A DNA stretch of 64,000 nt from Actinokineospora spheciospongiae (GTDB lineage Bacteria; Actinomycetota; Actinomycetes; Mycobacteriales; Pseudonocardiaceae). The notes beneath the pieces are model-generated. The model did not search any database. It saw only the letters and a program-made list of their open reading frames with translations, and was not told the origin of the DNA. The DNA lies in assembly GCF_000564855.1 (NCBI RefSeq), contig NZ_AYXG01000099.1:1-64000 (forward strand). The letters run 5' to 3'. Made by a program: the position numbers and the translations under genes. Numbering within the stretch: position 1 is the first letter of the stretch; each line of letters starts with the position of its first letter. Positions 28,159-39,873 of this stretch are shown here, in pieces.

Positions 28159-30489
28159 ATGGTCCCCATGACGCGGAAACCCCCTGTCGACGATGTCAAC
28201 GACGACAACCCGGACGTGCGCGAGCCCAAGCGCTGGGCGGCGGGCATCCCCGGCGTCGCGGTGTCGCTGAACCGCGGGGTGCAGCAGATGGGCGCCGCGC
28301 GGACGGCGCGGACGCTGCGGCTGCTCAACCAGCGCGAGGGCTTCGACTGCCCCGGCTGCGCCTGGCCGGAGCCGCAGGGGCACCGCAAGCTGGCGGAGTT
28401 CTGCGAGAACGGCGCGAAGGCGGTCGCGGAGGAGGCGACCAGGCGGCGGGTCGGCCCGGAGTTCTTCGCCGAGCACTCCGTCGCCGAGCTGGCCGGGCGC
28501 ACCGACCACTGGCTGGGGCAGCAGGGCCGGATCACCCACCCGGTGCTGCTGCGGCCGGGGGCGACGCACTACGAGCCGGTGGACTGGGCGACCGCGTTCG
28601 AGGTGATCGCCGGGAAGTTGCGCGGTCTGTCCACACCGGACGAGGCGGCGTTCTACACCTCGGGGCGCACCAGCAACGAGGCGGCGTTCCTGTACCAGCT
28701 CATGGTGCGCTCGTTCGGCACCAACAACCTGCCGGACTGCTCCAACATGTGCCACGAGTCCTCCGGCGCGGCGCTGGCGGAGACGACCGGCATCGGCAAG
28801 GGCTCGGTGACGCTGGCCGACCTGACGATCGCCGACCTGATCGTGGTGGTCGGGCAGAACCCGGGCACCAACCACCCGAGGATGCTCTCCGCGCTGGAGG
28901 AGGCCAAGGGGGCCGGGGCGAAGATCGTGGCGGTCAACCCGCTGCCGGAGGCGGGGCTGCTGCGGTTCAAGAACCCGCAGAACGCGCGCGGCCTGCTGGG
29001 CCGGGGCACCGAGCTGGCCGACGAGTTCCTGCAGATCAGGCTCGGCGGCGACCAGGCGCTGTTCCAGGCGATCGGGCACCTGCTGCTGGCCTGGGAGGAC
29101 GAGGCCCCCGGCACGGTGGTCGACCGGGACTTCGTCGACACCCGCAGCGAGGGCTTCGCCGAGTACGCCGAGCACCTGCGCGGGCTGGACTGGGCGCGGG
29201 TCGAGCGGGCGACCGGGCTGGACCGGGCGGAGATCGAGGGGGTCGCCCGGATGTTCGCCGAATCCGAGCGGACGATCGTGTGCTGGGCCATGGGGATCAC
29301 CCAGCACAAGCACTCGGTGCCGACCATCCGCGAGATCGCCAACGTGGTGCTGCTGCGCGGGATGATCGGCAAGCCGGGGGCGGGGCTGTGCCCGGTGCGC
29401 GGGCACTCCAACGTGCAGGGCGACCGCACGATGGGGATCTGGGAGAAGATGCCGGAGAAGTTCCTCGCCGCGCTGGAGGAGGAGTTCGGCGTCGACGTGC
29501 CGCGCGAACCCGGCCTGGACACGGTGGGCGCGATCCGGGCCATGCGCGGGGGGAAGGTGCGGGCGTTCTTCGCCGTGGGCGGCAACTTCGTCGCCGCGGC
29601 CCCGGACACCGAGGTCACCGAGGCGGCGATGCGGTCGTGCGAGCTGACCGTGCAGGTGTCGACGAAGCTCAACCGGTCGCACGTGGTGCACGGGGAGACG
29701 GCGCTGATCCTGCCGGTGCGCGGGCGCACGGAACGGGACCTGCAGGCCGGGGGCGAGCAGTTCGTCACCGTGGAGGACTCGATGTCGGTGGTGCACCGGT
29801 CGCGGGGCAGGCTTGAACCGGCGAGCGACCAACTGCTGTCCGAGGTGGGTGTGGTCTGCGGGCTGGCGCTGGCGCTGTTCGGACCGGAGCACCCGGTGCC
29901 GTGGGCGGAGCTGGCCGGGGACTACGACCTGATCCGGGAGCACATCGCCCGGGTCGTGCCGGGGTGCGAGGACTACAACGCCAGGGTTCGCCTGCCCGAC
30001 GGGTTCGTGCTGCCGAACGCGCCGCGCGACTCCCGGGAGTTCACCGGGACGCGCGACGACAAGGCGGTGTTCACCGCGAACCCGCTGACCGTGCTGGAGG
30101 TCCCCGAGGGCCGCCTGCTGCTGCAGACCCTGCGCAGCCACGACCAGTACAACACCACCATCTACGGCCTCGACGACCGCTACCGCGGCATCAAGGACGC
30201 CCGACGGGTGGTGCTGGTCAACCCCGACGACCTCACCGGGCTGGGGTTGGCGGACGGGGCGATCGTGGACCTGGTGGGCGAGTGGCCGGACGACCCGACC
30301 GGTCGGGTCGAGCGGCGGGCGGAACGGTTCCGGGTGGTGTCGTACCCGACCGCCCGCGGCTGCGCGGCCGCCTACTTCCCGGAGGCCAACGCGGTGGTGC
30401 CGCTGGACTCCACGGCCGACCAGTCCAACACCCCGACCTCGAAGTCGATTGTCGTGCGGTTGGAGGTGAGCGCCCACAACCACGTGTGA
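28159..30489 (+). CDS. FdhF/YdeP family molybdopterin oxidoreductase
   Basis: This molybdopterin-dependent enzyme of about 776 residues is related to the large subunit of formate dehydrogenase. Visible features are DCPGCAWPEPQGHRKLAEFCENG near the N-terminus, SGRTSNEAAFLYQLM, NNLPDCSNMCHESS, VGQNPGTNHPRML and the C-terminal MGD-binding half with RSHDQYNTTIYG. No adjacent small subunits are present, and the true substrate of the YdeP branch is not settled. The ATG at 28159 has GAGGGG five bases upstream; ATG 28168 is nearly as good. FdhD, needed to sulphurate such cofactors, is at 33774. Confidence 0.9.
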   Translation: MVPMTRKPPVDDVNDDNPDVREPKRWAAGIPGVAVSLNRGVQQMGAARTARTLRLLNQREGFDCPGCAWPEPQGHRKLAEFCENGAKAVAEEATRRRVGPEFFAEHSVAELAGRTDHWLGQQGRITHPVLLRPGATHYEPVDWATAFEVIAGKLRGLSTPDEAAFYTSGRTSNEAAFLYQLMVRSFGTNNLPDCSNMCHESSGAALAETTGIGKGSVTLADLTIADLIVVVGQNPGTNHPRMLSALEEAKGAGAKIVAVNPLPEAGLLRFKNPQNARGLLGRGTELADEFLQIRLGGDQALFQAIGHLLLAWEDEAPGTVVDRDFVDTRSEGFAEYAEHLRGLDWARVERATGLDRAEIEGVARMFAESERTIVCWAMGITQHKHSVPTIREIANVVLLRGMIGKPGAGLCPVRGHSNVQGDRTMGIWEKMPEKFLAALEEEFGVDVPREPGLDTVGAIRAMRGGKVRAFFAVGGNFVAAAPDTEVTEAAMRSCELTVQVSTKLNRSHVVHGETALILPVRGRTERDLQAGGEQFVTVEDSMSVVHRSRGRLEPASDQLLSEVGVVCGLALALFGPEHPVPWAELAGDYDLIREHIARVVPGCEDYNARVRLPDGFVLPNAPRDSREFTGTRDDKAVFTANPLTVLEVPEGRLLLQTLRSHDQYNTTIYGLDDRYRGIKDARRVVLVNPDDLTGLGLADGAIVDLVGEWPDDPTGRVERRAERFRVVSYPTARGCAAAYFPEANAVVPLDSTADQSNTPTSKSIVVRLEVSAHNHV

Positions 30490-30644
30490 GCGGGGATCGC
30501 CCCGGACCGGGCGGGAACGCCCGGGTGGGTGGTGGGGCCGATCGCGCCCGTTGTGATCCAGGACTCACCCGGGGATGGCATGATCGGCCCGGTCGCGGGT
30601 GTTGTTGTGGTGACCCATCCCCCAGCGAACCGGGAGCGCCACCG

Positions 30645-30896
30645 ATGCCGTCCGCGCCGAGCACCCTGACCTTCTACTCCACCGGTTGGTGCGGCTTCTG
30701 CGCGCGCCTGAAGGCAGGACTGGCCGCCGAGGGCATCGAGTACACCGAGATCGACATCGATGAGAACCCGGACGCCGCCGAGTTCGTGATGAGCGTCAAC
30801 AACGGCAACCGGACCGTGCCGACCCTGCACTACCCGGACGGCTCGACCCAGACCAACCCGTCGGTGTCGCAGGTCAAGGCCGCCCTGGCCGCCTGA
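30645..30896 (+). CDS. Mycoredoxin / glutaredoxin-like protein
   Basis: This 83-residue thioredoxin-fold oxidoreductase has the redox motif WCGFC near the N-terminus, TVPTLHYPDGS (the cis-Pro loop) and the actinobacterial mycoredoxin length. It should reduce protein-mycothiol mixed disulphides with electrons from mycothiol. It stands as a single gene after the oxidoreductase, with 155 bases between them. Confidence 0.9.
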   Translation: MPSAPSTLTFYSTGWCGFCARLKAGLAAEGIEYTEIDIDENPDAAEFVMSVNNGNRTVPTLHYPDGSTQTNPSVSQVKAALAA

Positions 30897-31002
30897 GGCC
30901 CCGCGCCCGGTCGGTGACCGTGCCACAGCCGGACCGCGCGGGTCGGGGATCGGGCTCACCGCCGGTCTCCGACCCGCGGCCGGTCCGGGGTTCGGCGTCG
31001 GG

Positions 31003-31299
31003 TCAGGACCTGCGGTGGCCGCGGAACAGCAGCCACAGCAGCCACGCCTGCACCAGGGCGACGGCGACCAGGCCCACCCCGGCGACGACACCGCCCCACG
31101 GTTCGGGGAACTCGGGCAGCAGGATGATCACCAGGGAGGCGGGCAGCGTCACCACGAACGCCAGCACCGGGGCGAACGAGCCGTCCGGTGAGTCGTTCGT
31201 GGCGATCACCAGGGCGACGCCTATGAAGACCAGCGTGACCACGACCAGGTAGGCCAGCGCGACCTTGCGGGCCGCCCGGCGGTTGCTCCACGTCGTCAT
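31003..31299 (-). CDS. Small three-helix membrane protein
   Basis: This 98-residue protein has a basic N-terminus ([15 protein letters not shown]) and three hydrophobic stretches: YLVVVTLVFIGVALVIAT, VLAFVVTLPASLVIILL and GGVVAGVGLVAVALVQAWLLWLLF. It is possibly of the SCO4225-like membrane family, but that assignment is from memory of the pattern only. Its ATG overlaps the stop of the FAD oxidoreductase (ATGA), so the two are co-translated. Confidence 0.72.
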   Translation of the reverse strand: MTTWSNRRAARKVALAYLVVVTLVFIGVALVIATNDSPDGSFAPVLAFVVTLPASLVIILLPEFPEPWGGVVAGVGLVAVALVQAWLLWLLFRGHRRS

Positions 31300-32843
31300 C
31301 GGACCGGCTCCAGCAGGGACATCGCCGCGTTGTGGCCGCCGATGCCGCTGACCCCGCCACCGCGCCGGGAGCCCGAACCGCACACCCGCAGCGCGGCGAC
31401 GTCGGTTTCCACGCCCCAGGCGGGGTCGTCGGCGAACGGCCAGGACAGGTCGCCGTGGAAGATGTTGCCGCCGGGCATGGCCAATTCCGCCTCCAGGTCG
31501 AGCGGGGTCCGCGCCTCGACGCACGGCCGCCCGTCGGCGTCGCGGGCGACGCACTCGTCGATCGGGTCGGCGAGGTGGCGGTCGAGGCCGTCGAGGTAGC
31601 GGCGGACCAGGGTGTCGCGCACGCCGTCGTTGTCGTCGGCGAACAGGGTGGGTGGCAGGTGCAGGCCGAACAGGGTCAGCGTGTGCGCGCCGCGGGCCGC
31701 CCGCTCCGGGTCCAGGATGGACGGGTCGGTCAGCGTGTGGCAGTACATCTCACCGGGTGGCCTGTCCGGCAGCGCGCCGGAAGCCGTTTGCCGGTAAGCC
31801 CTTTCCAGGTCCGCATAGGACTCGTCGAGGTGGAACGTGCCCGCGAACGCCTGGCGCGGGTCCACACCGGACCGCAGCCGGGGCAACCGGTCCAGCAGGA
31901 GGTTGATCTTCAGTTGCGCGCCCACCGGCGACGTCGACCCCCTGCCGCGCAACCGGTCCAGCACAGCGGGCGCCACCCCGGACAGCACGTGCCCGGCGCC
32001 GAGCACCTGTTCGCCGTCGGCGGTCCGGTAGGTGATCTCGGCGTGCGCGTCGTCCGCGTCCACCCGGGTCACCTCGACGCCGGTGCGGAGCTGCGCCCCC
32101 GCCTCGACCGCCACCCGCGCCAGCTCGGCCGTGACCGACCCCATCCCGCCCGCGGGCACCCGCCACTCCCCCGTCGCGTTGCCGACGAGGTGGTACAGGA
32201 AGCAGCGGTTGGCCAGCAGGTCCGCTGAGGTCAGCGAGGTGTGCGTGCCGATCAGCCCGTCCGTGGCGACCACCCCGCGCACCACGTCGTCGGCGAAGGT
32301 CTCCTCGATCGAGGTGCCCAGCGGCTGCTCGAACACCTGCCGCCACACGCGCTCCCCCGCCGCGTCCGACACCAGCCGCCGCAGGGCGTCGCGGCTCGGC
32401 AGCGGGCCCAGCAGCGTCGGCGCCACCACCCGCGCCATCCGCGCCAACCCGCCGTAGAACTCCACCCACCGCTGGAACTCCGCGTCCGACCCGGTCAGCT
32501 CCCGGAACGACGCCTCCGTCACCGGCCCGGGTTTGCGTTCCACCAGCAACCCGGTGTCCACCCCGTCCCGCCGCACCGGCGTGTACGACGACACCGACCG
32601 CGACCGCAGGTCCAGCCGTAGCCCCAGGTCCGCCACGATCCGGTCCGGCAGCAGGCTCACCAGGTACGAGTACCGGCTCAGCCGCACCCCGGGGAACGGG
32701 CTGGCGCTGACCGCCGCCCCGCCCACGTGCCCGAGCCGCTCCAGCACCACCACCGACCGCCCGGCCCGCGCCAGGTAGGCCGCCGCAACCAGCGCGTTGT
32801 GCCCGCCCCCGACCACCACAACGTCATACCGGTCCGTCGCCAC
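31296..32843 (-). CDS. FAD-dependent oxidoreductase, phytoene-desaturase/PYROXD2-like
   Basis: The 515-residue flavoprotein has the N-terminal dinucleotide motif [21 protein letters not shown] followed by an acidic [11 protein letters not shown] middle domain includes [18 protein letters not shown], and the C-terminal FAD-closing motif is [23 protein letters not shown]. Family members are amine/carotenoid-type oxidoreductases, but most actinobacterial ones are uncharacterised. GTG start. No carotenoid genes surround it. Confidence 0.9.
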   Translation of the reverse strand: MATDRYDVVVVGGGHNALVAAAYLARAGRSVVVLERLGHVGGAAVSASPFPGVRLSRYSYLVSLLPDRIVADLGLRLDLRSRSVSSYTPVRRDGVDTGLLVERKPGPVTEASFRELTGSDAEFQRWVEFYGGLARMARVVAPTLLGPLPSRDALRRLVSDAAGERVWRQVFEQPLGTSIEETFADDVVRGVVATDGLIGTHTSLTSADLLANRCFLYHLVGNATGEWRVPAGGMGSVTAELARVAVEAGAQLRTGVEVTRVDADDAHAEITYRTADGEQVLGAGHVLSGVAPAVLDRLRGRGSTSPVGAQLKINLLLDRLPRLRSGVDPRQAFAGTFHLDESYADLERAYRQTASGALPDRPPGEMYCHTLTDPSILDPERAARGAHTLTLFGLHLPPTLFADDNDGVRDTLVRRYLDGLDRHLADPIDECVARDADGRPCVEARTPLDLEAELAMPGGNIFHGDLSWPFADDPAWGVETDVAALRVCGSGSRRGGGVSGIGGHNAAMSLLEPVR

Positions 32844-32876
32844 GGACCAACCCTAGATCCACGCGGCGGACGTGGG

Positions 32877-33740
32877 CTACGTCCGCAAGTAGGAGGCGCC
32901 GTTGAGGTCGAGGACCGCCCCGGAGGCCCACAGCGCCGGGCCCGAGGCCAGGTAGACCACCGCGGCGGCGACCTCCTCCGGTGTGGCCACCCGGTCGAAC
33001 GGGCTCTGCGCGCGGATCGCCTGGCCCGAGGCGCCGTCGAGCCGCCGCGAGACCCGCTCGGTCGCCACGAAGCCCGGGGCGACCGAGGTGACGGAGATGC
33101 CGTGCGGGGCCAGGGCGAGCGCGAGGGACTGGCCGAGGGCGTGCAGGCCCGCCTTGCTCGCCCCGTACGCCGGGTACTCGGGTTCGCCGCGGAAGGCGCC
33201 CCGGGAACCGACGTTGACCACCCGGCCGCCGGTGCCCTGGCGGACCATCACGGCCGCGGCCTGGTGGGTGAGCGCGGCGGCGCCGATCAGGTTGACCCCG
33301 ACGATCCGCTGCCAGGCGGCGACCCACTCCGCGTACGGGGTGTCCACCGGCGGGTGCGCCGGGTTCATCACCGCGGCGTTGTTGACCAGCACGTCCAGGC
33401 CGCCCAGCCCGTCGACCACGGCCTCGACCAGCCCGGGGACCTGCTCCGGGTCGCCGAGGTCGGCCTCGACCAGGACGTGCCCGTCGCCGGGGAGGTCGGC
33501 GAGGACGGCGGCGGCCCGGTCCGGGCTCGCCGAGCAGTGCACGGCGACCTTGTCGCCGAGGCGGGCGAACGCCGCCGCCACCGCCGACCCGATGCCACCG
33601 GACGCGCCGGTCACCAGCACCCGCCTGCCCGGGACCACGCCACCCGCCCCTGTCCCGATTGCCGCTGCCCCAATCGGTGCTGCCCCGATCGGTGCTGCCC
33701 CGGCCGCCGCTGTGCCACCCTCGACATCCTCGGTGCTCAT
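32877..33740 (-). CDS. SDR family oxidoreductase with repetitive N-terminus
   Basis: This 287-residue short-chain dehydrogenase is of the FabG type. It shows [10 protein letters not shown] (Rossmann), NNAAVMNP (NNAG variant), catalytic Ser in [15 protein letters not shown] (YxxxK) and PGFVATE. Residues ~8-35 are a low-complexity extension built on AAPIG repeats, encoded by near-perfect 15-bp DNA repeats at about 33655-33710. The enzyme core starts at about residue 36, so an internal start is conceivable. It is divergent from fdhD with 33 bases between starts. Confidence 0.88.
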   Translation of the reverse strand: MSTEDVEGGTAAAGAAPIGAAPIGAAAIGTGAGGVVPGRRVLVTGASGGIGSAVAAAFARLGDKVAVHCSASPDRAAAVLADLPGDGHVLVEADLGDPEQVPGLVEAVVDGLGGLDVLVNNAAVMNPAHPPVDTPYAEWVAAWQRIVGVNLIGAAALTHQAAAVMVRQGTGGRVVNVGSRGAFRGEPEYPAYGASKAGLHALGQSLALALAPHGISVTSVAPGFVATERVSRRLDGASGQAIRAQSPFDRVATPEEVAAAVVYLASGPALWASGAVLDLNGASYLRT

Positions 33741-33773
33741 GCCGTCCAGCCAAACACAACTAGGGTGGGCGTC

Positions 33774-34595
33774 ATGGGACGGGTGACGGTGCGCAGGACC
33801 GTGGTGCGGCTGTCGGCCGGTGAGGCGCGCACGCGGCAGGACACGCTGGTCGCCGAGGAGCCGCTGGAGCTCCGCGTCGGCGGGAGGGCGCTGGCGGTGA
33901 CCATGCGCACACCGGGCCACGACGTGGAGCTGGCGCACGGGTTCCTGCTGACCGAGGGCGTCATCGGCAACGCCGAGGACGTCTCGATCGCCCGCTACTG
34001 CGACGGCGTGGACGACCAGGGCCGCAACACCTACAACGTGCTCGACGTCGCCCTGGCCGACGGGGTGCCGCCGCCCGACCCCGGCGTGGAGCGCAACTTC
34101 TACACGACCTCCTCCTGCGGTGTCTGCGGCAAGGCGGCGCTGGACGCGGTGAAGCTCAAGACCCGCTTCTCCCCCGCCGCCGACGGGGTGCGCGTGACCC
34201 CGCGGACGCTGAGCGCGCTGCCGGACGTGCTGCGCGCCCAGCAGAAGGTGTTCGACGGCACCGGCGGTCTGCACGCGGCGGGGCTGTTCACCGCCGCGGG
34301 CGAGCCGATCGCGGTGCGCGAGGACGTGGGCAGGCACAACGCCGTGGACAAGGTGCTCGGCCGGGCGCTGCTCGACGGGCGGGTCCCGCTGGGCGGCACG
34401 GTGCTGCTGGTGTCCGGGCGGGCGTCGTTCGAGCTGGTGCAGAAGGCGGCGATGGCGGGCGTGCCGGTGCTGGCCGCGGTGTCGGCGCCGTCGTCGCTGG
34501 CCGCGGAACTGGCCGCCGAGCAGGGCATGACGCTGGTCGGCTTCCTGCGCGGCGACACCATGAACGTCTACGCCGGTGCGGACCGGATCGGATGA
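33774..34595 (+). CDS. fdhD: Formate dehydrogenase accessory sulfurtransferase FdhD
   Basis: It transfers sulphur from a cysteine desulphurase to the molybdenum cofactor of formate-dehydrogenase-like enzymes. The 273-residue protein has the CxxC sulphur-carrying loop [10 protein letters not shown] near 112-117, [11 protein letters not shown] and the C-terminal [16 protein letters not shown] block. It presumably matures the FdhF/YdeP enzyme 3.3 kb upstream. Its stop overlaps the CoA-transferase start (ATGA). Confidence 0.95.
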   Translation: MGRVTVRRTVVRLSAGEARTRQDTLVAEEPLELRVGGRALAVTMRTPGHDVELAHGFLLTEGVIGNAEDVSIARYCDGVDDQGRNTYNVLDVALADGVPPPDPGVERNFYTTSSCGVCGKAALDAVKLKTRFSPAADGVRVTPRTLSALPDVLRAQQKVFDGTGGLHAAGLFTAAGEPIAVREDVGRHNAVDKVLGRALLDGRVPLGGTVLLVSGRASFELVQKAAMAGVPVLAAVSAPSSLAAELAAEQGMTLVGFLRGDTMNVYAGADRIG

Positions 34596-35767
34596 GGCCG
34601 CTGGAGGGGGTGCTGGTCGTCAGCCTGGAGCAGGCGGTGGCCGTGCCGTACGCTACGCGGCTGCTGGCCGACCTGGGCGCCCGGGTGATCAAGGTGGAGC
34701 GGCCGGGGGCCGGGGACTTCGCCCGCCAGTACGACACCTCCTGCGGGGAGGTGTCGAGCTACTTCGCCTGGACCAACGTCGGCAAGGAATCGGTGGCCCT
34801 GGACCTCAAGGACCCGGCCGGGGCCCGGGTCGTGGCCGAGTTGGTGGCGCGGGCGGACGTGGTCACCTGCAACCTGTCCCCCGGCGCGGCGCGCAGGCTC
34901 GGCCTGGACGCGGACACGCTGCGTGCCGCGCACCCCTCGTTGGTGGTGGCGGAGCTGTCCTCGTACGGGGAAGGCGGCCCGTACGGTGACCGGAAGGCGT
35001 TCGACGCGCTGATCCAGTCCGAGGCCGGGCTGGTCGCGCTGACCGGCGACGGCGACTCGGTGGCCCGCGCCGGGATCTCGGTCGCCGACATCGCGGGCGG
35101 CGTGCAGCTCCAGGCCGCCGTGCTGGCCGCGCTGGTGCGCCGCGGCCGGACCGGTGAGGGTGCGACGCTGCGGCTGACGCTGATGGAGGCGCTGGCCGAG
35201 TGGATGCACCAGCCCGCCCTGTACGCCCACGGCACCGGTCGGGAACCGTCGCGGCACGGCGCCCACCACCCGACGATCGCCCCGTACGGCCCGTTCCCCT
35301 GCCGCGACGGCGCGGTGCACCTGGCCGTGCAGAACGACGGGCAGTGGCGGCGGCTGTGCGGTGCGGTGGTCGGCAGGCCGGAACTGGCCGAGGACCCGCG
35401 GTTCCGCACCGTCGCCGACCGGGTGGCCCGCAGACCGGAGCTGCACGCGGAGCTGCAACCGTCCTTCGACACCGTTGCCGCCGACGACCTGCTGGCCAGG
35501 CTGGACGCCGCCGACGTCCCCGCCGCCCGCACCCGCGGGATCGGCGAGTTGACCGCGCACCCGCAGCTCACCGCCCGCGACCGGTGGACGACCGTCCCCG
35601 TGCCCGGCGGCGAGGTGCCGATGCTGCGCCCGCCGGTGGACTCCGACGGCTGGACCTGGTCGGCGGCGGCCGTCCCCAGCCTCGGCGAGCACACCGAGCC
35701 GGTGCTGACCTGGCTCGGCTACACCGCCGCGGACATCGCCGACCTGCGAACACGCTCGGTGATCTGA
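34592..35767 (+). CDS. CaiB/BaiF family CoA-transferase
   Basis: This class III CoA-transferase has 391 residues. It shows [42 protein letters not shown], the catalytic-Asp region [13 protein letters not shown] and the C-terminal half [14 protein letters not shown]. It moves CoA between carboxylic acids; the acids are not predictable (formyl/oxalyl-type chemistry is one option next to fdhD). It is translationally coupled to fdhD. Confidence 0.92.
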   Translation: MRPLEGVLVVSLEQAVAVPYATRLLADLGARVIKVERPGAGDFARQYDTSCGEVSSYFAWTNVGKESVALDLKDPAGARVVAELVARADVVTCNLSPGAARRLGLDADTLRAAHPSLVVAELSSYGEGGPYGDRKAFDALIQSEAGLVALTGDGDSVARAGISVADIAGGVQLQAAVLAALVRRGRTGEGATLRLTLMEALAEWMHQPALYAHGTGREPSRHGAHHPTIAPYGPFPCRDGAVHLAVQNDGQWRRLCGAVVGRPELAEDPRFRTVADRVARRPELHAELQPSFDTVAADDLLARLDAADVPAARTRGIGELTAHPQLTARDRWTTVPVPGGEVPMLRPPVDSDGWTWSAAAVPSLGEHTEPVLTWLGYTAADIADLRTRSVI

Positions 35768-35926
35768 ACGGGGACGTGTGGCGGGCGCCCCGGTGGGCTA
35801 TCCGGGTGAAGGTGTGCACGAAGTCGCACGCGGACGGTCACCGGAACCGGGAAACACTCGGGCCGCGTCTCACGATTGCTGAGGGGGAGGGCGGCGGAGC
35901 CGCCCGGGGGACCACGGAGGGGCGCC

Positions 35927-36811
35927 ATGGCCGACGGGGAGTCAGGCGGGGGCAGTCCGCTGCGCAGGCGGACGGTGCTGCTCGCGGGGGCGGCGGGGCT
36001 GGCCACCGCGGGCATCGGCGTCGGCGCCGCCAGCGGGGTCGTCGACCTGGTGACCGCCGGGTCGGCCGAACCGCGGATTCGCACCGAGCGCGTCCACTCC
36101 GCCGCGCGGGGCCGCGAGGTCGACCTGGTGACGATCCTGCCGGGCCAGCTCTCCGCCCGGAACCTGCCGGTCTGCCTGTTCCTGCACGGCCTGCGCGGCA
36201 GGGCCCGCCAGGCCGCGCCGACCGGCCTGGCGAAGACCCTGGCCAGGGGGGTCGCCGACGGCACCCTCCCGCCGTTCGCCTTCGTCGCCGTCGACGGCGG
36301 CGACAACTACTGGCACGAGAACCACGTCGGCGACAACCCGATGGCCATGCTCCTCGACGAGGTCCCCGCCTGGCTGCGCGCCCGCGGCCTCGGCGACGCC
36401 ACCGGAACCCCGTTCGCGTGCGCCGGGGTGTCGATGGGCGGTTTCGGCGCGCTGCTCTACGCCCGCAGGCGCCAGGAGCGGGCGCAGCCGGTGTCCGCCG
36501 TCGCCGCCGTCTCCCCCGGCCTGCTGATGTCCTGGCGCGAGATGAGCACCCGGCGCGCGTTCAAGAGCAACACCGAGTGGGCCGCCCTGGACCCGCTGCG
36601 CAACGTGGAGAAGATCGATCGGGCGCCGGTCGGCATCTGGTGCGGCACCGAGGACCACTTCATCGAGGGCGCCCGCAAGTTCATGCGCCTGGCCAAGCCC
36701 GAGGTCGCCTACACCGGCCCCGGCGGCCACGGCGACAGCTTCTACCGCAAGGTCGTCCCCGACGTGCTGTCGTTCCTCGGCAAGCACACCCCGACGTCGG
36801 CCAAGGCCTGA
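35927..36811 (+). CDS. Tat-exported alpha/beta-hydrolase esterase
   Basis: The 294-residue protein has a twin-arginine leader ([24 protein letters not shown]). The esterase-D/antigen-85-like hydrolase domain follows, with LFLHGLRG, nucleophile elbow [10 protein letters not shown], an Asp in GTEDHF and His in GGHGDSFY. It probably acts outside the membrane on acyl esters. The ATG at 35927 is preceded by GGAGG at six bases. It ends convergently with clpX at a strong hairpin. Confidence 0.9.
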   Translation: MADGESGGGSPLRRRTVLLAGAAGLATAGIGVGAASGVVDLVTAGSAEPRIRTERVHSAARGREVDLVTILPGQLSARNLPVCLFLHGLRGRARQAAPTGLAKTLARGVADGTLPPFAFVAVDGGDNYWHENHVGDNPMAMLLDEVPAWLRARGLGDATGTPFACAGVSMGGFGALLYARRRQERAQPVSAVAAVSPGLLMSWREMSTRRAFKSNTEWAALDPLRNVEKIDRAPVGIWCGTEDHFIEGARKFMRLAKPEVAYTGPGGHGDSFYRKVVPDVLSFLGKHTPTSAKA

Positions 36812-36830
36812 CCGCCCCGGTCCCGGAAAA

Positions 36831-36867
36831 GCGGGAGGCCCCGGGCGTGGTGCCCGGGGCCTTCCGC
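36831..36867. terminator. Bidirectional terminator between esterase and clpX
   Basis: A 16-bp stem with one G-T pair (36831-36846 with 36852-36867) closes on a 5-base loop. It sits between the convergent esterase stop (36811) and clpX stop (36879), so it can serve both strands. Confidence 0.75.
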
Positions 36868-36878
36868 ACAGCCGTGCC

Positions 36879-38180
<1,302 letters not shown>

Positions 38181-38459
38181 GACCGCTGACCTCTGTCCCC
38201 TCCGGCGCACCGGGGAAAGTGCGCCTGGCTGTGTGTCCGGCCGGACCCGGGAACCCGCTCCACGCGCCGGTCGTTCGACGGTGGAGAGGGGCCGTTTCCG
38301 GCCGTTGCCTCCGACGGTACCCGCCGACACCCGGTCTGCGGGAGAACCTTGAGACCCGGCGCGGCCGAATCCGGAGGAATCCAGTCCGTCACGGTAACCC
38401 GAAAACGGGTCGCGTGTCGGCTTTTTCCCCCGGACGCGGCAACGCGCCGGGGTGCCCGA

Positions 38460-39089
38460 CTAGCCCTGGGCCGAGAGCTTCCGGTACGGGAGCACCTCGT
38501 CGATGATGCCGTAGGTCTTGGCCTCGGCGGCGGTGAGGATCTTGTCGCGCTCGATGTCGGTGCGGACCTGGTCCTCGTCCTTGCCCGTGTGCCTGGCCAG
38601 GGTGGTCTCCAGCAGCTTGCGCACGCGCTGGATCTCCGCGGCCTGGATCTCGAGGTCCGAGACCTGGCCGTAGACGCCCTCGGTGGCGGGCTGGTGGATG
38701 AGCACCCTGGCGTTGGGCAGCGCGAAGCGCTTGCCCGGGGTGCCCGCCGACAGGATGACCGCGGCGGCCGAGGCCGCCTGGCCCAGGCAGAAGGTGGCGA
38801 TGTCCGGCCGGACGTACTGCATGGTGTCGTAGATGGCCATCAGCGAGGTGAACGAGCCACCCGGGGAGTTGATGTACATCGTGATGTCGCGGTCCGGGTC
38901 GGCCGACTCGAGGTAGATGAGCTGGGCCATGACGTCGTTGGCCGACGCGTCGTCGATCTGGACGCCGACGAAGATGACCCGCTCCTCGAAGAGCTTGTTG
39001 TACGGGTTCGACTCCTTGACCCCGTAGCTCGTGCGCTCGACGAAGGACGGCAGCACGTACCGGGACTGGGGGAGGTGAAGATCACTCAC
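38460..39089 (-). CDS. clpP2: ATP-dependent Clp protease proteolytic subunit ClpP2
   Basis: This serine peptidase ring subunit has 209 residues. The catalytic Ser lies in [11 protein letters not shown], His in RVLIHQPA and the Asp further on in the YGIIDE-terminating region. It begins with GTG ([15 protein letters not shown]) just after clpP1, with GGAGCCTCC-type sequence around the start. In actinobacteria ClpP1 and ClpP2 form a mixed tetradecamer activated by ClpX or ClpC1. Confidence 0.97.
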   Translation of the reverse strand: MSDLHLPQSRYVLPSFVERTSYGVKESNPYNKLFEERVIFVGVQIDDASANDVMAQLIYLESADPDRDITMYINSPGGSFTSLMAIYDTMQYVRPDIATFCLGQAASAAAVILSAGTPGKRFALPNARVLIHQPATEGVYGQVSDLEIQAAEIQRVRKLLETTLARHTGKDEDQVRTDIERDKILTAAEAKTYGIIDEVLPYRKLSAQG

Positions 39090-39121
39090 TGGAGGCTCCT
39101 GGGTTCTCTCGTCCGCGGTCG

Positions 39122-39730
39122 TCAGTTGCCGTTGGGGGTCTGGGTGGCCCGCTGCACCACGTGGTCGACGAAGCCGTACTCCTTGGCCTCCTCGGCGGTG
39201 AACCAGCGGTCGCGGTCGGCGTCGGCGGTGATCCGCTCGATCGTCTGGCCGGTCTGCTCGGCGGTGATGGCGGCCATCTCGTGCTTCCACCGGGCGTAGA
39301 CCTGCGCGCGGATGGCGATGTCGGAAGCGGTTCCCCCGACGCCCGCGGACGGCTGGTGCATCATGATCCGGGTGTGCGGGAGCGCGTAGCGCTTGCCCGG
39401 CGTGCCGGAGGCGAGCAGGAACTGGCCCATGGAGGCGGCCAGGCCCATGCCCCAGGTGGCCACGTCCGGCTCGATGAGCTGCATGGTGTCGTAGATCGCC
39501 ATGCCCGCGGTCACCGAGCCACCGGGCGAGTTGATGTAGAAGGTGATGTCCCGCTCCGGGTCCTCGGCGCTGAGCAGGAGCAGCTGCGCGGTGATCCGGT
39601 TGGCGATGTCGTCGTCGACCTCGGAGCCGAGGAAGACGATGCGCTCACGGAGCAGCCGCTCGTACACCGAGTCGTTCAGGTTGAGCCCCGCGGTGGCGGA
39701 CCGCATGTGGGGCGAGTGGTGCTGCGTCAC
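39122..39730 (-). CDS. clpP1: ATP-dependent Clp protease proteolytic subunit ClpP1
   Basis: The partner of ClpP2 has 202 residues, with nucleophile Ser in [11 protein letters not shown], His in [10 protein letters not shown] and [12 protein letters not shown] at the substrate strand. GTG 39730 was chosen; ATG 39706 would shorten the propeptide by eight residues. It is 32 bases from clpP2 in the same operon. The tig gene is upstream, with its own terminator between. Confidence 0.96.
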   Translation of the reverse strand: MTQHHSPHMRSATAGLNLNDSVYERLLRERIVFLGSEVDDDIANRITAQLLLLSAEDPERDITFYINSPGGSVTAGMAIYDTMQLIEPDVATWGMGLAASMGQFLLASGTPGKRYALPHTRIMMHQPSAGVGGTASDIAIRAQVYARWKHEMAAITAEQTGQTIERITADADRDRWFTAEEAKEYGFVDHVVQRATQTPNGN

Positions 39731-39794
39731 GTCTGCCTGCCTTCTCCACAAAGTCTCTTCACAACTAAAACCGATCTCCACGACCGACACTAAC

Positions 39795-39834
39795 GAAGGT
39801 GGGCGGCGCCGACTTCCCGACACCGCCCACTTTC
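39795..39834 (-). terminator. Terminator after tig
   Basis: A 12-bp stem (39795-39806 with 39823-39834, one G-T pair) encloses a 16-base loop, 40 bases past the tig stop on the minus strand. It separates tig from clpP1P2. Confidence 0.6.
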
Positions 39835-39873
39835 GCTCAGAGCGTCACAGACTCTCCGACTGGAACGCGCCCG

